Source: Flavobacteriaceae bacterium
GTDB lineage: Bacteria > Bacteroidota > Bacteroidia > Flavobacteriales > Flavobacteriaceae
Assembly: GCA_002862805.1 (NCBI GenBank)
Contig: PKEA01000063.1
Location: 1 to 38,129 of the forward strand
DNA: 38,129 bases
Direction of reading: 5' to 3'
The notes beneath the pieces are model-generated. The model searched no databases. It worked only from the letters and a program-made list of their open reading frames with translations, and was not told where the DNA came from. Positions 1 through 7,063 of this stretch are shown here, piece by piece (the stretch's first letter is position 1; each line of letters opens with the position of its first letter). A program made the translations under genes and the position numbers.

Positions 1-153
1 ACAACGAGAATCGGAAACAATTTCTTTTATTTTAAAAGAAAATTCTTCGCTTAATATATTCTTCTGTAAAGTTAAATGTGTGGTTGATTCGTCTTTTTTA
101 GATGCGCAACCAAATAAAACTACAACAATTAAAAAACCAATTATTTTTTTCAT
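1..153 (-). CDS. Putative lipoprotein, 3' part outside window
   Basis: This minus-strand gene starts with ATG at 153-151 and runs off the left edge, so only 51 residues are visible. It begins with two lysines, a hydrophobic stretch (IIGFLIVVVLF) and the lipobox LFGC. That is a signal-peptidase II site with the lipidated cysteine at residue 16, followed by ASKKDES, so the mature protein should be anchored to a membrane. It lies 23 bp downstream of the ZIP transporter gene on the same strand and is probably the third gene of the mntR-like operon. That context hints at a periplasmic or outer-membrane part in metal handling, but nothing visible in the sequence shows a function. The mature part cannot be assigned to a family from so few residues. 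Confidence 0.7.
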   Translation of the reverse strand, partial: MKKIIGFLIVVVLFGCASKKDESTTHLTLQKNILSEEFSFKIKEIVSDSRC

Positions 154-176
154 TCTACCAAGTTAGTAAAAAACAA

Positions 177-995
177 TTAACCAAGTGCAACATCTAAAGT
201 CATCATTACAATAAATCCACCTATAAATCCTAAAGTAGCAATATCAGTATTATTAGCTTGTTGCGTTTCAGGAATAACCTCTTCTACGACTACAAATATC
301 ATTGCACCAGCAGCAAATGCTAAAGCATAAGGTAATATTGGTGTAAAAAAAGTTACTGCTACAGCTCCTAAAACTCCAGCAATAGGCTCCACTAAGGCAG
401 AAGATTGTCCGTACATAAAACTTTTTCTTCTGCTCATACCCATTCTTCGTAATGGCATTGAAACCGCAATTCCTTCAGGGAAATTTTGAATTCCAATTCC
501 AATTGCTAAAGTAACTGCTCCAGCAATTGAAGCTTCTGGAATACCAGCTGCTACTCCCCCAAATAAAACTCCTACTGCTAAACCTTCAGGAATATTATGT
601 AATGTAATAGCTAAAGTTAACAATGTAGTTCGTTGCCAAGGCGATTTTATCCCTTCTGTTTCTTTAAAATTAATATGTAAATGTGGTAAAGTTTTATCTA
701 ACATAAAAATAAATAATGCTCCCAAAGCAAATCCAACAGCTGCCGGAATTACTTTTATAAACCCTTCACCTTCACTCATTTCAATAGAAGGCGCTAACAA
801 ACTCCAAAAACTAGCAGCAACCATGACTCCTCCAGTAAAACCAAGCATTCCGTCAAAGAACGTTCGGTTCATTCCCTTAAAAAAGAACACAAATGAAGCG
901 CCCAAAGCAGTTACAAACCAAGTGAACATGGTAGCATAAAAAGCAGCTAAAACAGGATCGATACTTTCTAAATAAGTTAATATATCTTGAAACAT
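177..995 (-). CDS. ZIP family divalent metal transporter
   Basis: This is a 272-residue inner-membrane permease of the ZIP family (GufA/ZupT-like), which imports Zn2+, Mn2+ or Fe2+ into the cytoplasm. The two metal-site helices are clear: HNIPEG at residues 133-138 and QNFPEG at 170-175. A Glu-Pro pair at 203-204 and EEVIPE at 228-233 lie in later helices. Roughly eight hydrophobic segments can be counted, and a short His-containing stretch (LPHLHIN) sits in the central loop. Length is normal for the bacterial family. The gene starts 2 bp after the stop of the DtxR-type regulator, so the two are co-transcribed and probably form an autoregulated metal-uptake unit. The substrate cannot be read from the sequence. 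Mn2+ or Fe2+ is favoured because of the regulator, with Zn2+ possible. Confidence 0.93.
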   Translation of the reverse strand: MFQDILTYLESIDPVLAAFYATMFTWFVTALGASFVFFFKGMNRTFFDGMLGFTGGVMVAASFWSLLAPSIEMSEGEGFIKVIPAAVGFALGALFIFMLDKTLPHLHINFKETEGIKSPWQRTTLLTLAITLHNIPEGLAVGVLFGGVAAGIPEASIAGAVTLAIGIGIQNFPEGIAVSMPLRRMGMSRRKSFMYGQSSALVEPIAGVLGAVAVTFFTPILPYALAFAAGAMIFVVVEEVIPETQQANNTDIATLGFIGGFIVMMTLDVALG

Positions 996-997
996 AA

Positions 998-1645
998 TTA
1001 TTGTACGTATAAATTACTAGCTATTTTATTTGAAATTGTAATTGTAATATTATTTATTTCAACAAGTAAAGTGTCGTCGAAACTTTCTCTTTCTAGAACT
1101 TTAAAAGTTGAACCTAAAGCAATTTGTTGTTTGTCTAAATATTGTAAAAACTCTGGTGATGAATCTTTCACTCCTACGCATTTATAAGAAACATTTAATT
1201 CAACATCTGAAAGCAGCTGTTTATCTAGTTTTTTTATTTCTCCATTAGCATTTGGAATTGGGTCACCATGCGGGTCAAAAGCAGGAAAGTTTAAAAAAGT
1301 GTCTAATTTATTTATCAATTTTTCCGATTTGATATGTTCTAATTCTTCCGCAATTTCATGTACTTCATCCCAAGAAAAGTTTAATTTATCTACTAAAAAA
1401 ACTTCCCATAAACGGTGTTTCCTTACAATCATTTTTGCTGTCAATGTTCCATTTTCAGTTAAAGAAGCGCCTTGATATTTTTTATAAGCAACTAAATCTT
1501 TATCCGCTAATTTCTTCAACATATCGGTTACAGAAGATGCTTTTGTGTCAAGCATTCCCGCAATTGCATTTGTATTTACTCCTTTTGGAGACACTAAGGA
1601 TAAATGGTAAATTACTTTTAAATAGTTTTCTTCTGAAATAGTCAT
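998..1645 (-). CDS. mntR: DtxR/MntR family metal-dependent transcriptional regulator
   Basis: This 215-residue regulator has an N-terminal winged helix (about 1-65), a metal-binding dimerization domain (about 66-135) and a C-terminal FeoA/SH3-like domain (about 145-213), the long DtxR architecture. Candidate metal ligands by alignment to DtxR are His77, Glu81, His96, Glu103 and His104. At the position of DtxR Cys102 it has Glu100, which in MntR (Glu99) goes with Mn2+ selectivity. The residue before the first-helix tyrosine is Asn7 rather than the MntR Asp8 or DtxR Met10. With metal bound it should repress uptake genes. The first operon gene, it is followed by the ZIP gene and faces a TonB receptor across an 89-bp gap that holds a DtxR-like box. 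Family assignment is firm; the symbol and Mn2+ preference are inferred. Confidence 0.9.
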   Translation of the reverse strand: MTISEENYLKVIYHLSLVSPKGVNTNAIAGMLDTKASSVTDMLKKLADKDLVAYKKYQGASLTENGTLTAKMIVRKHRLWEVFLVDKLNFSWDEVHEIAEELEHIKSEKLINKLDTFLNFPAFDPHGDPIPNANGEIKKLDKQLLSDVELNVSYKCVGVKDSSPEFLQYLDKQQIALGSTFKVLERESFDDTLLVEINNITITISNKIASNLYVQ

Positions 1646-1661
1646 TTCACTTTATTTTTAA

Positions 1662-1669
1662 CAAATATA
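1662..1669 (-). promoter_or_regulatory. -7 promoter element for the mntR-ZIP operon
   Basis: Read on the minus strand this is TATATTTG, a match to the Bacteroidota -7 motif TAnnTTTG, 16 bp upstream of the regulator start codon. A TTTG lies 15 bp further upstream, a little closer than the usual 17-23 bp. The 5' leader would be only about 10-15 nt. Confidence 0.5.
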
Positions 1670-1680
1670 AACAAAATATT

Positions 1681-1718
1681 TTTGCAAACTACAATATTTT
1701 TTTTAGGTTTGTCTAAAA
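1681..1718 (+). promoter_or_regulatory. TonB-receptor promoter with overlapping DtxR-like operator
   Basis: TTTG at 1681-1684, a 19-bp spacer and TAGGTTTG at 1704-1711 match the Bacteroidota promoter (TTTG, 17-23 bp, TAnnTTTG) exactly. The -7 element lies inside an inverted repeat, TTTTAG (1701-1706) and CTAAAA (1713-1718) around a 6-bp centre. The core TTAGGTTTGTCTAA (1703-1716) matches 12 of 14 positions of the classical DtxR/IdeR half of the box, TTAGGTTAGCCTAA. Binding here would block polymerase at the receptor promoter directly. The transcript would start near 1716 and give a leader of about 20 nt. Confidence 0.7.
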
Positions 1719-1734
1719 TTTTATTTAAATTTAA

Positions 1735-3984
1735 ATGAAAAATATTTTTCCAATATTACTATTCATAAGTTCACTATCTTTTTCTCAAACAACAATTAAA
1801 GGAAATATTTCTAACAAAAATGAATCACTAGCCTTTGTTTCTGTCTATATTTCGGAATTAAAAAAAGGTACTGAATCTGATTTACAAGGAAATTACATTA
1901 TAAAAGATATTCCAAACGGAGTTTACACGATTAGTTATTCATTTGTTGGTTTTAAATCGGAAAGGAGAAAAATCACAATTAATAATGAAAAAGAAATATT
2001 CTTAAATGTTACATTAACAGAAAATAATTTACTGAATGAAGTTGTTGTTACTGGAACTTTAAAAGCAGTTTCTCGATTAGAAACTCCAGTTCCTGTTGAA
2101 ATATATACTGCTACTTTTTTAAAAAAAAATCCAACACCTAATGTTTTTGAAGCGCTTCAAAATGTAAATGGCGTTCGTCCGCAATTAAATTGCAATATTT
2201 GTAATACGGGAGACATTCACATTAACGGACTAGAAGGGCCTTACACAATGGTTACTATTGACGGAATGCCTATTGTAAGTGGCCTTTCAACTGTTTATGG
2301 ATTGTCTGGAATTCCAAATTCTTTAATTGATAGAATTGAAATTGTAAAAGGTCCGGCTTCTTCTTTATACGGAAGTGAAGCCGTTGGCGGATTAATTAAC
2401 ATTATTACCAAAACGCCCACAACAGCTCCACTATTTTACGGTGATTATTTCACTACATCATGGCTAGAAAATAACATCGATTTAGGTGCGAAATACAAAA
2501 TTGGTGAAAATGTAAATTCACTTTTAGGTATCAATTATTTCAACTATTCGAATCCAATTGACAATAATAACGACAATTTTACCGATGTAACATTACAAGA
2601 CAGAATTTCTGTTTTTAATAAGTTTGATTTCGAAAGAAAAAGTAAAAAAGAATTTAGTGTTGTTGGAAGGTTTTTTTACGAAGACCGTTGGGGCGGAGAA
2701 ATGCAATGGAATAAAAGTTACCGTGGCGAAAGTGAAGTATATGGCGAAAGTATTTATACAACACGTTATGAACTATTAGGAAAATACCAATTACCTGTTT
2801 CAGAAAACATCTTTGCTTCTTTTTCCTATACTAATCATGATCAAAATTCGGTTTACGGAAACACTCTGTTTTTAGCACAACAAGAAATTGCTTATGGCCA
2901 AATAACATGGGATAAAAAAGTAAAAAATCATGATTTTTTACTAGGAACTGCTTTCAGGTATCAATATTATAACGACAATACAACTGCTACAGAAACTTCA
3001 GAAAAAACAAAAATTAGTAGTCTATTTATACAAGACGAAATTAAATTAGCTGAAAAACACAGCATTTTATTAGGTTCAAGATATGATTATAATAATATTC
3101 ATGGTTCCATTTTTACACCCAGAATTGCTTACAAATGGAAACCAAATGAAAAATCGGTTTTTAGAATTAATTCTGGAACAGGTTTTAGAGTTGTGAACTT
3201 GTTTACCGAAGAACATGCAGCTTTAACAGGCTCTAGAGATGTTGAGATTACGGAAGATTTAAAACCTGAAAAATCATATAACATCAATATAAATTACCTT
3301 AAAAGAATCAATTTAAAAAACGGAGTACATGCAGTAATGGAATTTTCAAGTTGGTATACGTATTTTACCAATCAAATTTTACCCGATTATGACACCGACC
3401 CAAATAAAATCATTTACTCTAACTTAAATGGATATTCAAAAACGATGGGGGTTACAGGTAATATTGACCTGATTTTCCCTTTCGGGTTAAAAACTATGTT
3501 CGGTTTTACCGTTTTAGACTCAAAAAACAGAAGAGATGGAGTAACAAGCACGCCTATTTTAACAGAAAAGTACAGCGCAACTTGGGGAGTTACTTATGAT
3601 ATTCCAAAATGGAACTTATCAATTGATTATACTGGAAACTTATATGGACCAATGCGATTACCGCTTCTTGGAGATCTTGACCCAAGAAAAGAGTACTCAC
3701 CTATTTGGAGCATTCAAAACATACAATTCACTTATAAAAAATTCAATAATTTTGAACTTTATGGAGGCTTGAAAAACCTCTTAAATTGGACACCAAACAA
3801 AGGAAACCCATTTATTATTGCGCGTGCAAATGATCCATTTGATGAGAATGTAGTTTTTGACACTAACGGAAATGCCGTTGCTACTCCCGATAATCCATAC
3901 GCATTAACTTTTGATCCTGGTTACGTGTATGGGCCTAACCAAGGGATTAGAGGGTTTATTGGGGTTAGGTATAACTTGTTATAA
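1735..3984 (+). CDS. TonB-dependent outer-membrane receptor, probable metal or metal-chelate uptake
   Basis: This 749-residue outer-membrane receptor has a signal peptide (1-18, ending FSQ), an N-terminal CarboxypepD_reg-like beta-sandwich (about 20-95), a plug domain (about 115-226, ending with the typical VKGPASSLYGSEAVGGLINI segment region) and a 22-strand type barrel to the C-terminus. Such receptors pull ligands across the outer membrane using TonB-ExbBD energy. The plug carries a CxxC pair, Cys153 and Cys156 (CNIC), just before NTGDIHINGLEGPY; cysteines are rare in these proteins. It is divergent from the MntR-like regulator and its promoter overlaps a DtxR-like box, so metal-repressed expression is likely. 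No SusD partner follows, which argues against a polysaccharide system. The ligand could be free Mn or Fe, heme, or a siderophore; I cannot tell which. Confidence 0.9.
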   Translation: MKNIFPILLFISSLSFSQTTIKGNISNKNESLAFVSVYISELKKGTESDLQGNYIIKDIPNGVYTISYSFVGFKSERRKITINNEKEIFLNVTLTENNLLNEVVVTGTLKAVSRLETPVPVEIYTATFLKKNPTPNVFEALQNVNGVRPQLNCNICNTGDIHINGLEGPYTMVTIDGMPIVSGLSTVYGLSGIPNSLIDRIEIVKGPASSLYGSEAVGGLINIITKTPTTAPLFYGDYFTTSWLENNIDLGAKYKIGENVNSLLGINYFNYSNPIDNNNDNFTDVTLQDRISVFNKFDFERKSKKEFSVVGRFFYEDRWGGEMQWNKSYRGESEVYGESIYTTRYELLGKYQLPVSENIFASFSYTNHDQNSVYGNTLFLAQQEIAYGQITWDKKVKNHDFLLGTAFRYQYYNDNTTATETSEKTKISSLFIQDEIKLAEKHSILLGSRYDYNNIHGSIFTPRIAYKWKPNEKSVFRINSGTGFRVVNLFTEEHAALTGSRDVEITEDLKPEKSYNININYLKRINLKNGVHAVMEFSSWYTYFTNQILPDYDTDPNKIIYSNLNGYSKTMGVTGNIDLIFPFGLKTMFGFTVLDSKNRRDGVTSTPILTEKYSATWGVTYDIPKWNLSIDYTGNLYGPMRLPLLGDLDPRKEYSPIWSIQNIQFTYKKFNNFELYGGLKNLLNWTPNKGNPFIIARANDPFDENVVFDTNGNAVATPDNPYALTFDPGYVYGPNQGIRGFIGVRYNLL

Positions 3985-4039
3985 GTAAACAATAACAAAT
4001 CTTTATGAATTGAAGGATTTTCAAAACTAAAAATAATTG

Positions 4040-4047
4040 TAACTTTG
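4040..4047 (+). promoter_or_regulatory. -7 promoter element for the bacilliredoxin gene
   Basis: TAACTTTG matches TAnnTTTG, 26 bp upstream of the ATG at 4074. No TTTG is present at the expected -33 distance, so this is a partial match. Confidence 0.45.
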
Positions 4048-4073
4048 TAAATCGAATTATAAAACCTACAATT

Positions 4074-4484
4074 ATGTATCCAGAAGAGATGGTAAAACCA
4101 ATGAAAGCGGAATTAACAGACGCTGGTTTTCAAGAATTATATAGTGCCGCAGATGTTGACAACGTACTTGCAAAAGAAGGAACAACATTAGTAGTAATCA
4201 ACTCGGTTTGCGGTTGTGCTGCAAGAAATGCACGTCCAGGAGCAAAAATGAGTTTAGACAATGCTAAAAAACCTACGCAAACAGTAACCGTTTTTGCAGG
4301 AGTAGACAAAGAAGCGGTTGATAAAGCTAGAGAGCACATGTTCCCTTTTCCTCCATCATCGCCATGTATGGCTTTGTTTAAAAACGGAGAATTGGTACAC
4401 ATGTTAGAGCGCCATCATATTGAAGGCCGACCTGCAGAATTAATTGCAGAAAACCTTAAAGATGCCTATAACGAGTACTGCTAA
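4074..4484 (+). CDS. BrxA/BrxB family bacilliredoxin
   Basis: This 136-residue cytoplasmic protein belongs to the BrxA/BrxB (YphP/YqiW) family. These proteins have a thioredoxin-like fold and remove bacillithiol from oxidised proteins. The signature CGC motif is at Cys46-Gly47-Cys48, followed by AARNARPG. The conserved PFPPSSPC segment ends at Cys98, and there is a terminal Cys136. Full family length and start (MYPEEMVKPM) are typical of Bacteroidota members. The gene appears to be monocistronic: it has its own promoter-like element and a terminator at 4504-4532. Its presence agrees with bacillithiol being the low-molecular-weight thiol in many Flavobacteriia. The family call is firm; the exact redox partner is not visible. 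Confidence 0.95.
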   Translation: MYPEEMVKPMKAELTDAGFQELYSAADVDNVLAKEGTTLVVINSVCGCAARNARPGAKMSLDNAKKPTQTVTVFAGVDKEAVDKAREHMFPFPPSSPCMALFKNGELVHMLERHHIEGRPAELIAENLKDAYNEYC

Positions 4485-4503
4485 TACTATGCAAGCATAT
4501 TAT

Positions 4504-4532
4504 AAAAACCATCAAAATTGATGGTTTTTTTT
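4504..4532 (+). terminator. Rho-independent terminator after the bacilliredoxin gene
   Basis: The arms AAAAACCATCA (4504-4514) and TGATGG plus T-run (4519-4532) form a hairpin with a short AT loop followed by eight T residues. Confidence 0.75.
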
Positions 4533-4543
4533 GTTTTATGATT

Positions 4544-4551
4544 TACCTTTG
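4544..4551 (+). promoter_or_regulatory. -7 promoter element for the plsC-desaturase unit
   Basis: TACCTTTG matches TAnnTTTG, 21 bp upstream of the acyltransferase ATG at 4573 and downstream of the preceding terminator. No good -33 element at the right distance. Confidence 0.45.
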
Positions 4552-4572
4552 TACATTAATTAGACTTAACCC

Positions 4573-5310
4573 ATGCAAAAAATAATATCTTACCCATTAT
4601 CGATAGTGTATGCAGCATTGTTTATGTTCTGGTTGATACTATTTCATCCTATACAATGGATTTGTTACAATATCTTTGGATATAATGCACATAAACAAAG
4701 TGTTGCAATAATGAATTTATTTTTGCTAAGAACTTCTCATATATTAGGAACAACATATCATTTTGAAGGAATAGAAAAATTACCAAAAAACGTTCCTTTA
4801 GTAATAGTATCCAACCATCAAAGTTTACATGATATTCCAGCAATAATTTGGTTCATGCGAGCTTGGCATCCCAAATTCATTAGTAAAAAAGAATTAGGCA
4901 AGGGAATTCCAAGTGTTTCTTATAATTTAAGAAATGGTGGCTCTGCATTAATTGATAGAAAAGATGCAAAACAAGCATTAGCAGAAATAAAAAAAACTGC
5001 CGAATATATAAACAAAAACAACTATTCTATTGTCATCTTTCCGGAAGGAACAAGAAGTAAAAATGGTATTCCGAAACCTTTTTCTATAAATGGATTAAAG
5101 ATGCTTTATAAATTTGCACCAGACGCCTATTTTGTACCAATAACGATAAATAATTCATGGAAAATGGATCAATATGGAAAGTTCCCAAAAGGCCTAGGTA
5201 GTAAAATTTCATTCAAAATACATGATCCGTTAAAAGTATCTGATTATTCTTTTGAAGAAATTTTTGAAAAAACAGAAAACACAATTATTAAATATATAAA
5301 AACAATATAA
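4573..5310 (+). CDS. plsC: 1-acyl-sn-glycerol-3-phosphate acyltransferase (PlsC family)
   Basis: This 245-residue membrane-associated acyltransferase should transfer an acyl chain to lysophosphatidic acid, giving phosphatidic acid for phospholipid synthesis. The catalytic HX4D motif is His82-Gln-Ser-Leu-His-Asp87 in SNHQSLHD, and the second substrate motif is FPEGTR at 156-161. One hydrophobic N-terminal segment (about 10-33) would anchor it to the inner membrane. Length is normal. Its stop codon shares one base with the start of the acyl-ACP desaturase gene (TAATG), so the two are probably translationally coupled. That suggests unsaturated acyl chains are made and esterified by one unit. A role on another lysolipid, such as in glycine-lipid or ornithine-lipid synthesis, cannot be excluded. 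Confidence 0.9.
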   Translation: MQKIISYPLSIVYAALFMFWLILFHPIQWICYNIFGYNAHKQSVAIMNLFLLRTSHILGTTYHFEGIEKLPKNVPLVIVSNHQSLHDIPAIIWFMRAWHPKFISKKELGKGIPSVSYNLRNGGSALIDRKDAKQALAEIKKTAEYINKNNYSIVIFPEGTRSKNGIPKPFSINGLKMLYKFAPDAYFVPITINNSWKMDQYGKFPKGLGSKISFKIHDPLKVSDYSFEEIFEKTENTIIKYIKTI

Positions 5311-6305
5311 TGTCAATACAAAACGTACGTTTAGAAGTAATGCAATTTCTGGAAAAGAAAATTGACAGCTTCGTAGAGGAATTCTTAATTCCGGTTGAAA
5401 AAATTTGGCAACCAACAGATCTTTTGCCTAATTCTGAGGGAGAAAATTTCATTGAAGAAGTAAAAGAATTAAGAGAAATTGCAAAAGATTTACCTTATGA
5501 TTTTTGGGTAACTTTAGTAGGTGATACAATTACCGAAGAAGCTTTACCAACCTATGAAACTTGGTTAATGGATGTTGAAGGTGTAAAACAAAAAGGCGAA
5601 GGCGGAGATAATGGTTGGGCAAAATGGTTACGCCAATGGACAGGTGAAGAAAATCGACATGGAGATGTGTTAAATAAATACTTATACCTTTCTGGAAGAG
5701 TAAACATGAGAGAAGTAGAAATAACTACACAACATCTAATAAACGATGGTTTTGACCCAGGAACTGGACGTGATCCATATAAAAACTTTGTGTTTACAAG
5801 TTTTCAAGAATTAGCAACCTATGTTTCGCATAACCGCGTAGCACAAATGGCTAAGAAATATGGAGATAATAAATTATCTAAAATGTGTCGTTTAATTGCT
5901 GGAGACGAAATGCGTCATCATCATGCTTACAGTCATTTTGTAAAGAAAATTTTTGAAGTTGACCCAAGTGAAATGATGTTGTCTTTTCAATACATGATGA
6001 AAAACAAAATCAATATGCCAGCGCAATTAATTCGAGAATCGGGACAAAAAATAGGAACCGCATTTGAAGAGTTTTCAAATTCAGCACAACGCATAGGTGT
6101 TTACACTGCAAATGACTATATTGAAATTATGCAGAAGCTTATTGATAAGTGGGAAATTGAAAAAATTGGCAACCTTACAGATGAAGCCGAAAAAGCAAGA
6201 GATTATTTAATGAAGCTTCCTGCAAGAATGGCAAGAATTTCAGATCGTTTAATTACACCAGAACATCAACATATTTTTAAATGGGTAGAGCCAGCTAAAA
6301 TGTAA
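5310..6305 (+). CDS. Acyl-[acyl-carrier-protein] desaturase (di-iron, soluble)
   Basis: This 331-residue soluble enzyme inserts a double bond into acyl-ACP using O2 and ferredoxin-type electrons. The di-iron ligand motifs of plant stearoyl-ACP desaturase are present: TEEALPTY with Glu76/77, EENRH at 113-117 (Glu114, His117), FQELAT with Glu167, and DEMRHH at 199-204 (Glu200, His203). There are no membrane segments, as expected for the acyl-ACP rather than the acyl-lipid class. Length is similar to other bacterial members and to the mature plant enzyme. The ATG overlaps the plsC stop by one base. A strong terminator follows at 6327-6369. The regiospecificity of the double bond is unknown; delta-9 is the usual guess. 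Confidence 0.93.
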   Translation: MSIQNVRLEVMQFLEKKIDSFVEEFLIPVEKIWQPTDLLPNSEGENFIEEVKELREIAKDLPYDFWVTLVGDTITEEALPTYETWLMDVEGVKQKGEGGDNGWAKWLRQWTGEENRHGDVLNKYLYLSGRVNMREVEITTQHLINDGFDPGTGRDPYKNFVFTSFQELATYVSHNRVAQMAKKYGDNKLSKMCRLIAGDEMRHHHAYSHFVKKIFEVDPSEMMLSFQYMMKNKINMPAQLIRESGQKIGTAFEEFSNSAQRIGVYTANDYIEIMQKLIDKWEIEKIGNLTDEAEKARDYLMKLPARMARISDRLITPEHQHIFKWVEPAKM

Positions 6306-6326
6306 TAAAAATATTTCCTATTTTTG

Positions 6327-6369
6327 AATGTTGATTCTTAAAGTCTTTTTTAAGAATCAACATTTTTTT
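6327..6369 (+). terminator. Strong rho-independent terminator after the desaturase
   Basis: A perfect 16-bp stem joins 6327-6342 (starts AATGTTGATT) and 6349-6364 around a 6-nt loop (GTCTTT), followed by a T-run. It separates the lipid unit from the HD-protein gene, whose ATG lies only 11 bp further on. Confidence 0.88.
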
Positions 6370-6379
6370 AATTAAACAT

Positions 6380-7030
6380 ATGAGTAAAATTATAGACAAC
6401 ACAATTCTTTTCGTAAAAAAACAATTAGAAAATGCAGAAGGCGGACATGATTGGTTTCATATAGAACGTGTTTATAAAAATGCTCTATTAATAGCACAAA
6501 CCGAAGATAGTTGCAACCTAGAAGTTGTAAAACTTGGCGCATTACTTCATGATATTGCGGATAGTAAATTTCATAATGGAGATGAAACAGTTGGTCCTAA
6601 AATAGCTCGTGAATTTTTAGAAAAAGAAAATATTTCTGAAGAAATCAGTACTCATATAATTAAGATTATTGAAAACATTTCATTTAAAGGCGGCAATTTC
6701 GAAAAGAAATTTACCTCTAAAGAATTAGAAATTGTTCAAGATGCTGATAGACTTGACGCTCTTGGTGCAATAGGTATTGCTAGAACATTTAATTATGGGG
6801 GATTTAAAAACAGGTCAATTTACGACCCAAATATTGCTCCTAAATTTAACATGTCTAAAGAAGAATATAAAAATAGTGAAGCACCGACAGTTAATCATTT
6901 TTACGAAAAACTTTTCTTGTTAAAGGATAAAATGAATACTCAAACTGGTAAAAAAATTGCGGAACAACGTCATCTTTTTATGGAAAGTTTTTTATCGCAA
7001 TTTTATGCTGAGTGGGAAGGTGAGAAATAA
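6380..7030 (+). CDS. HD-domain metal-dependent phosphohydrolase
   Basis: This 216-residue cytoplasmic protein has the HD superfamily metal site: His27 (in HDWFHIERV), His57-Asp58 (in LLHDIADSKFH) and Asp121 (in QDADRLDALGAIGIART). It most resembles the YedJ/YpgQ group, some members of which are nucleotide pyrophosphatases or hydrolases; the substrate is not known here. It is all helical by appearance and shows no signal peptide or membrane segment. No promoter motif is obvious in the few bases between the upstream terminator and its ATG, so transcription may come from read-through or from a promoter inside the hairpin region. A bidirectional terminator overlaps its stop codon. Confidence 0.85.
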   Translation: MSKIIDNTILFVKKQLENAEGGHDWFHIERVYKNALLIAQTEDSCNLEVVKLGALLHDIADSKFHNGDETVGPKIAREFLEKENISEEISTHIIKIIENISFKGGNFEKKFTSKELEIVQDADRLDALGAIGIARTFNYGGFKNRSIYDPNIAPKFNMSKEEYKNSEAPTVNHFYEKLFLLKDKMNTQTGKKIAEQRHLFMESFLSQFYAEWEGEK

Positions 7031-7060
7031 ATAGAGGAACAAAATTGTTCCTCTATTTAT
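7028..7060. terminator. Bidirectional terminator between convergent genes
   Basis: A near-perfect 15-bp inverted repeat, 7028-7042 and 7045-7059, is built round GAGGAACAA / TTGTTCCTC. It is flanked by A/T runs on both sides. It includes the stop codon of the HD-protein gene and ends 4 bp before the convergent gene that ends at 7064. Confidence 0.8.
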
Positions 7061-7063
7061 TTT

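Noticed and set aside
987..1187. 66-codon plus-strand open frame
   Set aside because: It is antisense to the well-supported regulator gene, has no promoter or start signal of its own, and encodes a low-complexity peptide.
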